Counted from the first letter of the stretch, positions 1 through 10,052 are shown. The stretch: 36,440 nt of DNA from an uncultured Clostridia bacterium (GCA_947632615.1 CANRPW010000024.1:1-36440); one strand, 5' to 3'. The notes: generated from the sequence alone by a model not told the origin. Numbers and translations: made by a program.

Positions 1-56
1 AAGGGAGAAGGGCAAGCCCTTCTCCCTTGCTTCCCTCGGCTCCGACCCACGCCCCT
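1..56. repeat. GC-rich long palindromic repeat, copy A (cut by window edge)
   Basis: Bases 1-13 pair perfectly with 16-28 around a 2-nt centre (14-15). The pyrimidine-rich right arm continues past 28, but its partner lies outside the window. The right end is set at 56 by analogy with the 41-nt arms of the two complete copies at 10053 and 11805, whose right arms have the same layout (a CCCTT block, a GC-Y-T tract, CTCG/CTCCG, then ACCC). The GC content is far above that of the neighbouring genes. The true end is uncertain. Confidence 0.6.
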
Positions 57-74
57 CGCCCCGACCCGTCGCGT

Positions 75-108
75 ACTTTTCTGACTGCCGGATGGCAGTC
101 AGAAAAGT
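75..108. repeat. Companion hairpin of palindrome copy A
   Basis: A perfect inverted repeat has 15-nt arms (75-89 and 94-108) and a GGAT loop. It lies 18 nt after the assumed end of copy A, matching the large-plus-small hairpin pair at 10053-10169. It has no T-run after it and is 52 nt upstream of the ispG start, so it is not an obvious terminator, although it could affect read-through from the gene upstream of the window. Confidence 0.7.
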
Positions 109-160
109 GCGTGGCGGCACGTGGTCAGAACATATGTATTTGATATACGGGAGGATAATT

Positions 161-1213
161 ATGTATAACAGAAAAATGACACGCATTGTTTCAATAGGCG
201 GAGTTAAAATAGGCGGGAATGAGCCTATAGCTATACAGTCTATGTGCAATACACCGACACAAGACGTTAAAAAGACAGTGGCTCAGATAAAGGCATTTGA
301 AGAAGCAGGCTGCGAGATAGCAAGAGTTGCCGTGCCCGATATGGCTGCGGCAGAGGCTATACGCGAAATAGTAAAAAATATAAATATACCCTTAGTTGCT
401 GACATACATTTTGACTATCGTCTTGCGCTTGCCGCGATGGATAACGGCGTTGACAAGCTGAGAATAAACCCGGGAAACATAGGCGGCGAAGAAAATGTCA
501 AAGCAGTTGTAGCAAAGGCTAAGGAAAGACATATTCCCATAAGAATAGGCGTAAACTCAGGCTCTCTTGAAAAGGGGATTTTGGAAAAATACGGTCGCGT
601 TACCCCTCAGGGACTTGTAGAAAGCGCCTTAGGCCATGTAAAGCTTTTGGAAAAATACGATTTTTACGATACTGTTATATCAATAAAGGCTTCAAGCGTA
701 AGCAAGTCTGTAGATACATATACTCTCCTTTCGGAAAGTGTAGATTATCCCCTCCATGTAGGCATTACGGAAGCGGGCACTGTTTATGCAGGTACGGTAA
801 AGTCTGCCGTAGGCATAGGCGCTATTCTTTCAAGAGGAATAGGCGATACCGTCAGAGTATCTCTCACAGGCGATCCTGTTGAAGAAATAAGAGCCGCAAA
901 GGAAATACTCAAAGCCTTAGAGCTCAGAAAATTCGGCATACAGTTTGTTTCCTGCCCAACCTGCGGAAGAACTCAGATAGACCTTATTAAAATTGCAGGC
1001 ATAGTTGAAGAAAAATGCCGCAATATAGATAAAGACATAAAGGTAGCCGTTATGGGCTGCGCAGTAAACGGTCCCGGTGAGGCAAGAGAAGCCGACATAG
1101 GCATAGCAGGCGGCAAGGGTGAGGGCCTTATTTTCAAAAAAGGCGAAATACTCAGAAAAGTGCCCGAAGACAAGCTTGTTGATGAGTTAATGAAGGAAAT
1201 TGACAAATTTTAA
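161..1213 (+). CDS. ispG: 4-hydroxy-3-methylbut-2-enyl-diphosphate synthase (flavodoxin), IspG/GcpE
   Basis: IspG converts 2-C-methyl-erythritol 2,4-cyclodiphosphate to HMBPP in the methylerythritol phosphate isoprenoid pathway, using a [4Fe-4S] cluster. The 350-residue product has the usual short bacterial length. The cluster ligands are visible as C265-x2-C268-x31-C300-x6-E307, inside SCPTCGRT and GCAVNGPGE. The N-terminal TIM barrel contains the conserved [11 protein letters not shown] segment. ATG161 is preferred because GGGAGGA lies just upstream at 149-155. The open frame extends back to 92, but that part translates the flanking hairpin and is not IspG-like. polC starts 12 nt downstream, so the two are probably cotranscribed. 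In many Clostridia dxr and rseP precede this pair, and here a palindromic repeat sits where that junction would be. Confidence 0.97.
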   Translation: MYNRKMTRIVSIGGVKIGGNEPIAIQSMCNTPTQDVKKTVAQIKAFEEAGCEIARVAVPDMAAAEAIREIVKNINIPLVADIHFDYRLALAAMDNGVDKLRINPGNIGGEENVKAVVAKAKERHIPIRIGVNSGSLEKGILEKYGRVTPQGLVESALGHVKLLEKYDFYDTVISIKASSVSKSVDTYTLLSESVDYPLHVGITEAGTVYAGTVKSAVGIGAILSRGIGDTVRVSLTGDPVEEIRAAKEILKALELRKFGIQFVSCPTCGRTQIDLIKIAGIVEEKCRNIDKDIKVAVMGCAVNGPGEAREADIGIAGGKGEGLIFKKGEILRKVPEDKLVDELMKEIDKF

Positions 1214-1225
1214 GGGTTGATTTTA

Positions 1226-4200
1226 ATGAAGGGTAAAAATTTTACAAAGGTTTTTGGCGGACTTGAAATGCCATCTATTGTAAAGAGCAGCCTGAGAACT
1301 TTAATGGTTGAAGAGGTCAGTCTTTTCAAGGAGGAAAGTCTTATGAAAATAAGGCTTACCGGTGAGCACATAGTCAATGAAGACAATATTGCTCTTTTTA
1401 TAAGCAGCATTAAAAAGAATTTTGATTTTGTGAAAAAGACCGATGTTTCCGTCAAGTACAAAACCAATGAAAATATAGAAGATATTATAAAAAAATATTT
1501 TAAAAACATACTTGCAGTCATAAGAGATATAAACAGATTTTGCTACTTTGCTCTTATTGACAGCAAGTGTGAGGCAAAAGAGGGCATGCTTAATTTCAAA
1601 TTAAAGAAAGTAGGCTCTTTTCTGCTGTACGAAAATAAAATAGATAAGGTCATAAGCAAGCTTCTTAAGGATAGGTTTGACAGAGATTATACCGTTACAT
1701 TCACAGACGGCAAAGAAAACGGCAGATCCAAAAACGTCCCGACTCCCGAGCCTGAGTATGAATATATATACAGAGAGCCTGAAGTTTATCGCCCCTCGGC
1801 TGTTGCAAGGGAATACCATACCCGCACTCCTCGCATAAAAGCAAAGCAGGTGCAGATAGATGAAGCTCCCGTTCCTATTAAAGACAATATAACCGAAGGA
1901 CAAACAGTTGTTTTTAACGGCAGGGTAATCGAGACCGAAACAAAGGAAACCAAAAAGGGTAAGCTTATTGTCAAAACTCAGATAACCGACAATACCTTTT
2001 CTATCACAGTTAAGTTTTTCACATCTCCCGAAGAGTATAAAGAGAACTTTGAAGAGCATCTTAAAAGCGGCAAATATATACTTGTAAAGGGCATTATAAC
2101 CTACGATGCCTACGACAGAGAAAAGGTGCTTATGATGAAGGAGCTTTGTGAGGGCAAAAAGCCGGCTGACGAAAGAATGGACGAAGCCGGGGTAAAAAGG
2201 GTGGAGCTTCACCTTCACACCAATATGAGCGATATGGACGGCGTTTCTTCATTTACCTCCTATGTAAAAAGGGCGGCTAAGTGGGGGCATAAGGCTATTG
2301 CCCTTACCGACCATGGTGTTGTACAGGCATACCCCGAAGCAATGGACGCCGCCAAAAAATTCGGCGTAAAGGTGATCTACGGCTGTGAGGCATACATAAT
2401 AGACGATCTTGGCTCTATTTGCGAAAACCCGGGCAAACAGACCTTGGACGATGAATTTGTTGTATTCGACCTTGAAACAACAGGTCTTAAAAAGGAAACC
2501 GACAAAATAATAGAAATTGGCGCCGTTAAAATAAAGGGCGGCAAAATAACAGATAAATTTTCAGCCTTTATAAACCCCGGGCGCAAGCTATCCGAAAAGA
2601 TAATAAAGCTCACAGGCATAACAGACGGTATGCTTGAAAATCAGCCCGGCGAAGAAACGGTAGTGCCCCAATTTATTGACTTTGTAGGCGACTGTATGCT
2701 TGTGGGTCACAATGTAGGCTTCGATATAGGCTTTATTCGACGTTTTGCTGCCGACAACGGCACAGAGGTAAGAAATACCGTAATAGACACTCTCGGTCTT
2801 GCAAGAACACTTTACGGCAGCCTTAAAAACCATAAATTGGACACAGTCTGCGCCCACCTTGGCGTATCTCTTGAAAACCATCACAGAGCCGTAGACGATG
2901 CTATGGCAACGGCTGAGATATTTATAAAAATGATGGAAGCTCTTAAGGAAAACGGCGTTTTTAATGTAAAGGATATAAACGTATACGGAGCTAAAAACAT
3001 AGACAAAAACAACATTAAAAACTATTATCATGCCATAATATTGGTAAAGGAGCAGCAGGGCGTAAGAAATCTTTATGAGCTTATATCAGATGCTCACCTT
3101 AAATATTTCAAAAGACGTCCCAGAATACCCAAAAGCGAATTTTTAAGACTTCGTGACGGCCTTATAATAGGCTCAGCCTGCGAAGCAGGAGAGCTTTACA
3201 CTGCCATATATGAAAACGCTCCCGAAGAAAAAATAAAGGAGCTTGCAGAGTTTTACGACTATTTTGAAATTCAGCCCATAGCCAACAATGAATTTATGAT
3301 AAACAACACCCAAAGAAGCGGCAAGACCGTAGAAAGCAGAGAAAAGCTTGTGGATATAAACAAGCGTATCGTAAGCCTTGGTGAAGAGTATAATAAGCTT
3401 GTTGTTGCAACCTGTGACTGCCACTTCTTAGACCCTGAGGATGAGCTTTTCAGAAGAATAATTATGGCAGGTCAGGGCTTTGAAGATGCTGACAATCAGC
3501 CGCCTCTTTTCTACCGCACAACGGAAGAAATGCTTAATGAGTTTAAATTTCTCGGTGAAGAAAAGGCATATGAGGTAGTTGTTGAAAACACAAATAAAAT
3601 AGCCGATATGATAGGGGATATCCTCCCCATACCTAAAGAAACCTATGCTCCTCACATAGACGGAGCAGAGGAGCAGCTTAAGGATATAACCTACGGCAGG
3701 GCAAGAGAGATATACGGCGATCCCCTGCCAAAGGTGGTTGGCGACAGACTTGATACAGAGCTTTCCTCAATCATCAAAAACGGCTATGCCGTGCTTTATA
3801 TTATAGCTCAAAGGCTTGTTTACAATTCAAACGAGCACGGCTATATGGTAGGCTCAAGAGGTTCGGTAGGTTCATCCTTTGCGGCTACTATGGCAGGCAT
3901 TACCGAGGTAAACCCCTTAGAGCCTCACTATTATTGCCCAAAATGCAAATATTCCGACTTTGACTCCGATGAGGTAAAGGCAAAGGCAGGCACAAGCGGC
4001 TTCGACCTTCCCGATAAGCTTTGCCCCGTTTGCGGCGAAAAACTTATTAAGGAAGGACAAGCCATACCCTTCCAGACCTTTTTAGGCTTTAACGGCGACA
4101 AAGAGCCTGATATAGACCTTAACTTTTCGGGTGAATATCAGGCAAATGCCCATAAATATACCGAAACTCTTTTCGGCGAGGGCTTTGTGTTCAAAGCCGG

Positions 4201-5536
4201 CACTATAGGTACACTTGCTGCAAAAACGGCTTACGGCTTCGTAAAGAAATATCTTGACGAAAGAGGGCTTGAGGTCAACAACGCCGAGATCAACAGAATG
4301 GTGGAAGGCTGCGTAGGCATTAAAAGAACTACGGGTCAGCACCCCGGCGGACTTATGGTAGTCCCCAGCGACAACTCCATATATAACTTCTGCCCCATAC
4401 AGCACCCCGCAAATAAAATCGACTCCGATGTGGTCATAACCCACTTCGACTATCATTCTATAAGCGGACGTCTTTTAAAGCTTGATGAGCTGGGTCATGA
4501 TGTGCCTACCATTATGCACATGTACACCGAAATGACGGGTATTGCCCCGGAGGATATACCCATGGACGATGAAAAGGTAATGTCACTTTTCAATTCTCCC
4601 AATGCCCTTGGAGTGACAAAGGACGACATAGGCGTTGAAACGGGCACTCTCGGTCTTCCCGAATTCGGTACGGCTCTTGCCAGACGAATGCTTATGGAAA
4701 CAAGACCTACCACATTTTCGGAGCTTGTAAGACTTTCGGGACTTTCTCACGGTACAAACGTATGGGAAGGAAACGCCCAGGAGCTTATCAGAAACGGCGT
4801 GGCGACCCTTAAAGAAGTAATAGCTACCCGTGACGACATTATGACATATCTTATATCAAAGGGACTGCCCAATGCCGACTCCTTCAACATAATGGAAAAG
4901 GTCAGAAAAGGCAACGGTCTTACTGATGAACAGGAAGCACTTATGAGAGAAAACAACGTGCCCGATTGGTATATTGACTCCTGTAAGAAGATAAAATATA
5001 TGTTCCCAAAGGGTCACGCTGCGGCTTATGTTACAAGCGCCGTAAGAATAGGCTATTTTAAAATATATCATCCCGAGGTATTTTATGCGGCGTATTTCTC
5101 AATGAAGTTAGCGTTTTTCAACTATTCCGTCTGCTGCTTCGGAAGAGATAGGGTATTAGCCCGCATAAGAGAAATTGATGCCTTAGGTCATCAGGCTACG
5201 GCAAATGAAAAAAGTGAAAAAACGACTTTAGAGCTTGTAAACGAAATGTACTTAAGAGGGCTTAAATTTGTTCCTATGGATCTTTACGAGTCGGATGCAA
5301 CGAAATTCTTGGTTCGTGACGGTGGTATTCTTCCGCCCCTTGCAACCATACCTAAGCTTGGCGACAATGCTGCCAAAAGCATTGCCGAGGCAAGAAAGGG
5401 CAAGAAGTTTGAGACCGTAGAGGACATATATGAAAGAACTGCCATAGGCAAGACAGTTGTAGACCTTCTGAAGGAAAACGGCGTGCTTAAGGGTCTTCCC
5501 GAAACAAGGCAGGTCACATTTGATATGTTTTTTTGA
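1226..5536 (+). CDS. polC: DNA polymerase III alpha subunit, PolC type (Gram-positive)
   Basis: PolC is the replicative polymerase of low-GC Gram-positives, with built-in 3'-5' proofreading. The product has about 1436 residues, the normal PolC length. In order it shows an N-terminal region and OB fold (about 225-315), the first half of a PHP domain beginning at VELHLHTNMSD (about 326), an inserted DEDDh exonuclease from FDLETTGL (about 413) through HNVGFDIGF to HRAVDDAMAT (about 570), the rest of PHP, then the polymerase core. The core contains YMVGSRGSVGSSF (about 872), a four-cysteine zinc motif (CPKC...CPVC, about 902-940), the catalytic segment PDIDLNFSGE (about 960) and FPKGHAAAYV (about 1259). 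ATG1226 has AAGGG 9 nt upstream. An in-frame TTG at 1217 abuts that Shine-Dalgarno sequence and is less likely. No truncation is visible. Confidence 0.97.
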   Translation: MKGKNFTKVFGGLEMPSIVKSSLRTLMVEEVSLFKEESLMKIRLTGEHIVNEDNIALFISSIKKNFDFVKKTDVSVKYKTNENIEDIIKKYFKNILAVIRDINRFCYFALIDSKCEAKEGMLNFKLKKVGSFLLYENKIDKVISKLLKDRFDRDYTVTFTDGKENGRSKNVPTPEPEYEYIYREPEVYRPSAVAREYHTRTPRIKAKQVQIDEAPVPIKDNITEGQTVVFNGRVIETETKETKKGKLIVKTQITDNTFSITVKFFTSPEEYKENFEEHLKSGKYILVKGIITYDAYDREKVLMMKELCEGKKPADERMDEAGVKRVELHLHTNMSDMDGVSSFTSYVKRAAKWGHKAIALTDHGVVQAYPEAMDAAKKFGVKVIYGCEAYIIDDLGSICENPGKQTLDDEFVVFDLETTGLKKETDKIIEIGAVKIKGGKITDKFSAFINPGRKLSEKIIKLTGITDGMLENQPGEETVVPQFIDFVGDCMLVGHNVGFDIGFIRRFAADNGTEVRNTVIDTLGLARTLYGSLKNHKLDTVCAHLGVSLENHHRAVDDAMATAEIFIKMMEALKENGVFNVKDINVYGAKNIDKNNIKNYYHAIILVKEQQGVRNLYELISDAHLKYFKRRPRIPKSEFLRLRDGLIIGSACEAGELYTAIYENAPEEKIKELAEFYDYFEIQPIANNEFMINNTQRSGKTVESREKLVDINKRIVSLGEEYNKLVVATCDCHFLDPEDELFRRIIMAGQGFEDADNQPPLFYRTTEEMLNEFKFLGEEKAYEVVVENTNKIADMIGDILPIPKETYAPHIDGAEEQLKDITYGRAREIYGDPLPKVVGDRLDTELSSIIKNGYAVLYIIAQRLVYNSNEHGYMVGSRGSVGSSFAATMAGITEVNPLEPHYYCPKCKYSDFDSDEVKAKAGTSGFDLPDKLCPVCGEKLIKEGQAIPFQTFLGFNGDKEPDIDLNFSGEYQANAHKYTETLFGEGFVFKAGTIGTLAAKTAYGFVKKYLDERGLEVNNAEINRMVEGCVGIKRTTGQHPGGLMVVPSDNSIYNFCPIQHPANKIDSDVVITHFDYHSISGRLLKLDELGHDVPTIMHMYTEMTGIAPEDIPMDDEKVMSLFNSPNALGVTKDDIGVETGTLGLPEFGTALARRMLMETRPTTFSELVRLSGLSHGTNVWEGNAQELIRNGVATLKEVIATRDDIMTYLISKGLPNADSFNIMEKVRKGNGLTDEQEALMRENNVPDWYIDSCKKIKYMFPKGHAAAYVTSAVRIGYFKIYHPEVFYAAYFSMKLAFFNYSVCCFGRDRVLARIREIDALGHQATANEKSEKTTLELVNEMYLRGLKFVPMDLYESDATKFLVRDGGILPPLATIPKLGDNAAKSIAEARKGKKFETVEDIYERTAIGKTVVDLLKENGVLKGLPETRQVTFDMFF

Positions 5537-5562
5537 TGACTTATAATATAATAATACTTGTT

Positions 5563-5615
5563 AAAAGCGGCGAAATATGCTAAACTAAAAAAAATAGGGC
5601 TTCGCCGCTTTTATT
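5563..5615 (+). terminator. Probable intrinsic terminator after polC
   Basis: Perfect 12-nt arms (5563-5574 and 5601-5612, core AAGCGGCGAA/TTCGCCGCTT) enclose a 26-nt loop, and the stem ends in a short T-rich tract. It lies between polC and the glycan cassette. The loop is long for a terminator, so an attenuator role is also possible. Confidence 0.45.
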
Positions 5616-5653
5616 GGCGGTTCTTATTATTAACAGCGAATTGGAGAATGAAT

Positions 5654-7477
5654 ATGAAAAATGACAAAATTAATTTTAATGATTTAATAATTTCATTTCT
5701 TTTTGGGGCTATACTAATTTTAGTTCCCCTTATAGTGCATCTTTCTGTGGTGAACGTATCCTCTGCGGAATACGGTGTTATAAGAGGCTCTAAAACCTAT
5801 AACGACATATTCATATATTGCAGAAGCTGCACACTTATTGTATTAACTGTTATTATACTGCTTATGAGTGCCTTCGAGTTTTTGGCGGAGCTTGGAAGAA
5901 AGACGGTTGATATTAAGTCTTCGGCTTTTTTTGCCGTAGTTTGCTACGGCGGTTTTGCTGTACTTTCAACGCTTTTTTCATCATATAAACACGTAGCCGT
6001 TTTTGGCATAACCGAGAGATATGAGGGTCTTATAACGCTGATTTGCTATATAGCCCTGTTTTTGGTCGTTATGTTTTTTGTAAAAAGCGTAAAAAAACTC
6101 AACTTTTTCATAATTTGCATATTTATAGGCACATTTATAATAGGGCTTATAGGCTTAGGTCAGTTTATGGGTTTTGATATATTCAAAACAGAGCTTGCAG
6201 CTAAGCTGATCTACGGCAGCTATTACAAACCGGGAAATACACTTAACGCAAGATTTGACAACATCTATTCAGTATTATATAACCCTAACTATGTAGGCAG
6301 CTTTTTTGCCCTGACAACACCTATATTTGCCGTTATTGCGCTTTTACTGCCTGTTAAAAATAAGTTTAAATATTTTTCTTTGGTACTTACTGCCATAGGT
6401 ATAGTAAATATCATAGGCTCAGGCTCTGCGGGCGCTCTTCTTGGCGTTTTGGTTTCTGCTGTTATTTGTATTATAGTAGGGCTTGTTTGTGGCATAAAAA
6501 ATGGCGTATTTAAAAAAATAGGCAAGGGGGCATACGGTTTGTTTGCTCTCCTTCTTGTTGTTATTATAGGCGTAGGCGCTTTTATCGTAAAAACAGACAG
6601 CTTCAGCATTACAAAGGTAGGCGTTATATTTGACACGCTTACCGGCAAAACAGAGCAGACAAGCCCATATTATTGGAAGGATATAAAAACAGAAGGTGAT
6701 CGGGCTATAATCACAACGGCGCAGGGTGATATAGAGATATCTATGGAAAACGGCATGCCTGTGTTAGCTGTCAAAGGAGAAAAGCTTGAATATACAAGCG
6801 TGACCAATGAAAACAATGTTGACAATTTCAATTACAATGTTTTTTCACTTGCAAGCAGTAAGGTGTTTATGTCTAATGATATAATTTATTTTGAAGCCTT
6901 TGACGGACTTACCACTACTGACTTTTTGTTTAAGCTGACAGATAGCGGTATGGTGGGAGTTACCAAAATGGGAGAGGAATATCCTCTTGACACAAATGTA
7001 AAAGCCATGGGTTTTGAAGGGCTGGAGCTTTTAGGCTCGGGCAGAGGCTATATATGGTCTCGTACGCTGCCCCTTATATTCAGAATAAAGACATTTTTGT
7101 TCGGCGCAGGGCCTGATACCTTTGCTCTTGAATTTCCTCAGAATGATATTTTGGGAAAAACACGATTTTTAGGAAATCCTTATGTTATTGTAGACAAGCC
7201 GCATAACTTATATTTGCAGACAGCAGTAAACACAGGGGCGCTTTCTCTTATAGCCTTTGTTGTTCTTATGGCTATATATCTCATATCCACAGTAAGAAAA
7301 ATGATGAAGTCTGAAAATACCTATTTGAATATTGTCAGGCTTGGGCTGTTTGCAGGGGTTTTGGCTTATCTTGCAGCAGGAATGGCTTGTGATTCTACTG
7401 TGGCGGTTGCTCCTTATTTCTGGATAATTTTAGGGCTTGGCTGCGGACTCAACAGGGCAGAGCTTTCGGAGGAATAA
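5654..7477 (+). CDS. O-antigen ligase/polymerase-like membrane protein (Wzy_C/WaaL family)
   Basis: The protein has 607 residues and many hydrophobic segments. Members of this family transfer or polymerise undecaprenyl-linked glycans on the outer face of the membrane. Recognisable features are a cluster of N-terminal membrane spans (about 10-310), a large non-hydrophobic insertion of about 160 residues (about 315-480), then GAGPDTF (about 484), the conserved histidine in KPHNLYLQ (about 515) and a few more spans. ATG5654 is chosen because GGAGA is 6 nt upstream. The frame stays open to 5558, but that part translates the terminator region. Two nucleotides separate it from the dehydratase gene, so the three glycan genes form one operon. 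Whether it ligates or polymerises, and onto what acceptor, cannot be read from the sequence. The large external insertion is bigger than in classical WaaL. Confidence 0.8.
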   Translation: MKNDKINFNDLIISFLFGAILILVPLIVHLSVVNVSSAEYGVIRGSKTYNDIFIYCRSCTLIVLTVIILLMSAFEFLAELGRKTVDIKSSAFFAVVCYGGFAVLSTLFSSYKHVAVFGITERYEGLITLICYIALFLVVMFFVKSVKKLNFFIICIFIGTFIIGLIGLGQFMGFDIFKTELAAKLIYGSYYKPGNTLNARFDNIYSVLYNPNYVGSFFALTTPIFAVIALLLPVKNKFKYFSLVLTAIGIVNIIGSGSAGALLGVLVSAVICIIVGLVCGIKNGVFKKIGKGAYGLFALLLVVIIGVGAFIVKTDSFSITKVGVIFDTLTGKTEQTSPYYWKDIKTEGDRAIITTAQGDIEISMENGMPVLAVKGEKLEYTSVTNENNVDNFNYNVFSLASSKVFMSNDIIYFEAFDGLTTTDFLFKLTDSGMVGVTKMGEEYPLDTNVKAMGFEGLELLGSGRGYIWSRTLPLIFRIKTFLFGAGPDTFALEFPQNDILGKTRFLGNPYVIVDKPHNLYLQTAVNTGALSLIAFVVLMAIYLISTVRKMMKSENTYLNIVRLGLFAGVLAYLAAGMACDSTVAVAPYFWIILGLGCGLNRAELSEE

Positions 7478-7479
7478 TT

Positions 7480-9414
7480 ATGAATTCTGACTATATCACA
7501 AAAAGAGAAAGTCTTAGGGCTTTGCTTTTATATGTCATACTTGATATTGCCATCATTAATATTTCCGTTATTGCCTCCCTCAGTATGTGGTATGCAGGCA
7601 GCATACCCGGAGGCGGATATATAACAATAAATGCAGATGTATGGAAATGGTATTTATATGTTTTTGCTTTTGCAAGCATAGTTACCGTTATAACCTATGC
7701 TGCCTTTGGCTTTTATACAAAAATATGGAAGTATGCCAATATGGAAGAGCTTATAAAAATATTTATAAGTCAGATAATAATATTTTTGCTTATACTTTTA
7801 TACGACAAATTTTTTGTAAGCAAATTAGACCTTATAGAGCTTCCCAAAAGAATGCTCGCATTGGCTCTTTGCCTTAATTTTGTGCTTTTTGTATTTTCAA
7901 GATCCGGTTATAGATTTTTTAAGAGAATGTTAATACACATAGAAAATAAGATAATCAAAAAATCAGGCACTAAAAGAGTTATGGTCATAGGCGCAGGCTT
8001 TGCAGGATATAATGTAGTGAGAAGCATACTTCAGTGCGCCAAAGGCTATGAAAACAGAATGGCTGTCATTATTGTAGATGACGACCCTGCAAAGAATAAT
8101 TCTATAATTCACGGTGTAAGAGTAACGCATAACATAGACAATGTGCCAAGGCTTGCCAAAGAATATGAAATAGACGAAATTATTATAGCAATACCCTCTG
8201 CGGACAACATACAAATAAAAAGAATAATGGATAATTGTTCCAAGACGGACTGCTCACTTAAAATGATACCGCCTATGAGCGATCTTTCTGAGGGTAACGG
8301 CGTCAGAGTGCTGAGAGATGTTAAAATAACCGACCTTCTTTTCAGGGACGAGATAGAAATAAATGTAAAAGACGTAAGCGGATATCTTAAAGGCAGAACA
8401 GTGCTGGTAACAGGGGGCGGCGGCTCTATAGGCTCTGAACTTTGCAGGCAGATTTGCAGCTTTTTGCCCGAAAGACTTATTATTTTTGATGTGTATGAAA
8501 ACAACGCCTACGAGCTTCTTTCTGAGCTTAGGGGCAAGTGGGGCAAAAGCATTGATATATTTATAGTTGTAGGCACCGTTTGTGACAAGGCTTTGGTAGA
8601 AAAGGTATTTTCAAAATATAAGCCTGCCGTTGTATTTCACGCGGCTGCGCATAAGCATGTGCCGCTTTTGCAGACCGTGCCTAAGGAAGCAGTTAAAAAC
8701 AATGTGTTTGGCACTATAAATGTTGTTAAGACTGCGGATAAGTTTGGAGCGGAAAGGTTTGTGCTTCTTTCTACCGACAAAGCGGTAAACCCCACAAATG
8801 TTATGGGCGCTACAAAGAGAATTACGGAAATGATAATTCAGAAGGCAGCCGCCGGCAGCAATACCAAGTTTATGGCAGTCAGGTTTGGCAATGTACTTGG
8901 GTCTAACGGGTCTGTTATACACATTTTCCAAAAGCAGATAGCCGACGGCGGACCCGTGACCGTTACGCATAAGGATGTTACGAGATTTTTTATGACTATT
9001 CCCGAGGCTGCAAGGCTTGTGCTCCAGGCAGGGGGAATGGGTCGAAGCGGCAGCATATTCGTGCTTAATATGGGCGAGCCTGTGAAAATTAACGACCTTG
9101 CTGTAAATCTTATAAAGCTCAGCGGACTTAAGCCCAACGAGGACATCAAAATAGTTTATACAGGTTTAAGACCGGGTGATAAGCTCTACGAGGAGCTTAT
9201 ACTTGATGAAGAAAAGGACAATATGACAAAAACCTATCATCAGAAAATATTTATAGCAAAGCCTATAGATATGGACGAGAAGAGGTTTGATGTTCTTTTA
9301 AATAAGCTGGAAAGATCCTGTAAAAATGACAGCGACACCTTAGCTGTTATTAAGGAGATCGTGCCTAACTTCAATAATCGTGACAACGGAGAAAAAACAG
9401 AAGTTTTATATTAA
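7480..9414 (+). CDS. Membrane-bound nucleoside-diphosphate-sugar 4,6-dehydratase (CapD/WbpM/PglF family)
   Basis: Enzymes of this family dehydrate UDP-GlcNAc (or a related sugar nucleotide) to the 4-keto-6-deoxy intermediate of bacillosamine- or FucNAc-type sugars. The 644-residue protein has about four N-terminal membrane spans (15-150), a first Rossmann-like CoA-binding domain (about 165-290, start VMVIGAGFAG) and a second dinucleotide-binding domain starting at VTGGGGSIGSE (about 311-320). The active-site segment STDKAVNPTNVMGATKR places T432-D433-K434 where the PglF catalytic triplet lies, with methionine in place of the usual SDR tyrosine, as is normal in this subfamily. ATG7480 follows GGAGGAATAATT. 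The sugar transferase gene starts 10 nt after its stop. No aminotransferase or acetyltransferase is next to it, so the final sugar is unknown. Confidence 0.9.
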   Translation: MNSDYITKRESLRALLLYVILDIAIINISVIASLSMWYAGSIPGGGYITINADVWKWYLYVFAFASIVTVITYAAFGFYTKIWKYANMEELIKIFISQIIIFLLILLYDKFFVSKLDLIELPKRMLALALCLNFVLFVFSRSGYRFFKRMLIHIENKIIKKSGTKRVMVIGAGFAGYNVVRSILQCAKGYENRMAVIIVDDDPAKNNSIIHGVRVTHNIDNVPRLAKEYEIDEIIIAIPSADNIQIKRIMDNCSKTDCSLKMIPPMSDLSEGNGVRVLRDVKITDLLFRDEIEINVKDVSGYLKGRTVLVTGGGGSIGSELCRQICSFLPERLIIFDVYENNAYELLSELRGKWGKSIDIFIVVGTVCDKALVEKVFSKYKPAVVFHAAAHKHVPLLQTVPKEAVKNNVFGTINVVKTADKFGAERFVLLSTDKAVNPTNVMGATKRITEMIIQKAAAGSNTKFMAVRFGNVLGSNGSVIHIFQKQIADGGPVTVTHKDVTRFFMTIPEAARLVLQAGGMGRSGSIFVLNMGEPVKINDLAVNLIKLSGLKPNEDIKIVYTGLRPGDKLYEELILDEEKDNMTKTYHQKIFIAKPIDMDEKRFDVLLNKLERSCKNDSDTLAVIKEIVPNFNNRDNGEKTEVLY

Positions 9415-9424
9415 GGAGATAGCT

Positions 9425-10012
9425 ATGTACAAGTATGTCAAACGAATTATGGATATACTTTTTTCGCTTTTGGGGCTTGTTGTTGCAGGTATACCTATGA
9501 TAATAATAGCCATTCTTATAAAAGCCGAGTCAAAGGGCGGAGTTTTTTTCACCCAAAACAGGATAGGCAAGGGCAAAAAGCTGTTTAAAATATATAAATT
9601 CAGAACAATGTATGCCGACACGCCTAAAGACATACCCACACATCTTCTTAAAAGCCCGGATGCGTTTATTACCAAAACGGGAAAAATTTTAAGAAAAACA
9701 AGTCTTGACGAGCTGCCTCAGCTTTTCAATATATTAAAAGGGGAAATGAGCATAGTAGGGCCTCGTCCTGCGTTGTGGAATCAGTATGACCTTGTGGAAG
9801 AAAGAGATAAATACGGCGCAAACGATATAACCCCCGGGCTTACGGGGCTTGCGCAGATAAAGGGCAGAGATGAGCTGCCAATAGATGTGAAAGCGGCATA
9901 CGACGGAGAATATGTAAGGTCTATGAATATAGCCACCGATATAAAAATTATCTGCCGCACCTTTGTTTCCGTTATAAGGGAAGAGGGAATAAAAGAGGGC
10001 GCCGACAGATAG
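9425..10012 (+). CDS. Monotopic phosphoglycosyl transferase (PglC/WcaJ-type sugar transferase)
   Basis: This enzyme transfers a sugar-1-phosphate from a UDP-sugar to undecaprenyl phosphate, starting glycan assembly. The 195-residue protein is the short PglC-like form. It has one N-terminal hydrophobic helix (about 6-30) that in this family re-enters the membrane, then KIYKFRTM, the catalytic dyad D95-E96 in KTSLDELPQ, SIVGPRPA and PGLTGLAQIKG. ATG9425 is chosen because AAGGAGA is correctly placed upstream. The frame remains open to 9380 inside the dehydratase gene. As the last gene of the glycan operon it probably uses the nucleotide sugar made by the dehydratase upstream. The next gene is convergent. 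Confidence 0.93.
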   Translation: MYKYVKRIMDILFSLLGLVVAGIPMIIIAILIKAESKGGVFFTQNRIGKGKKLFKIYKFRTMYADTPKDIPTHLLKSPDAFITKTGKILRKTSLDELPQLFNILKGEMSIVGPRPALWNQYDLVEERDKYGANDITPGLTGLAQIKGRDELPIDVKAAYDGEYVRSMNIATDIKIICRTFVSVIREEGIKEGADR

Positions 10013-10052
10013 ACATTTTAAAAAACTAAGAATTTGCAACCAGACTGCGGTT

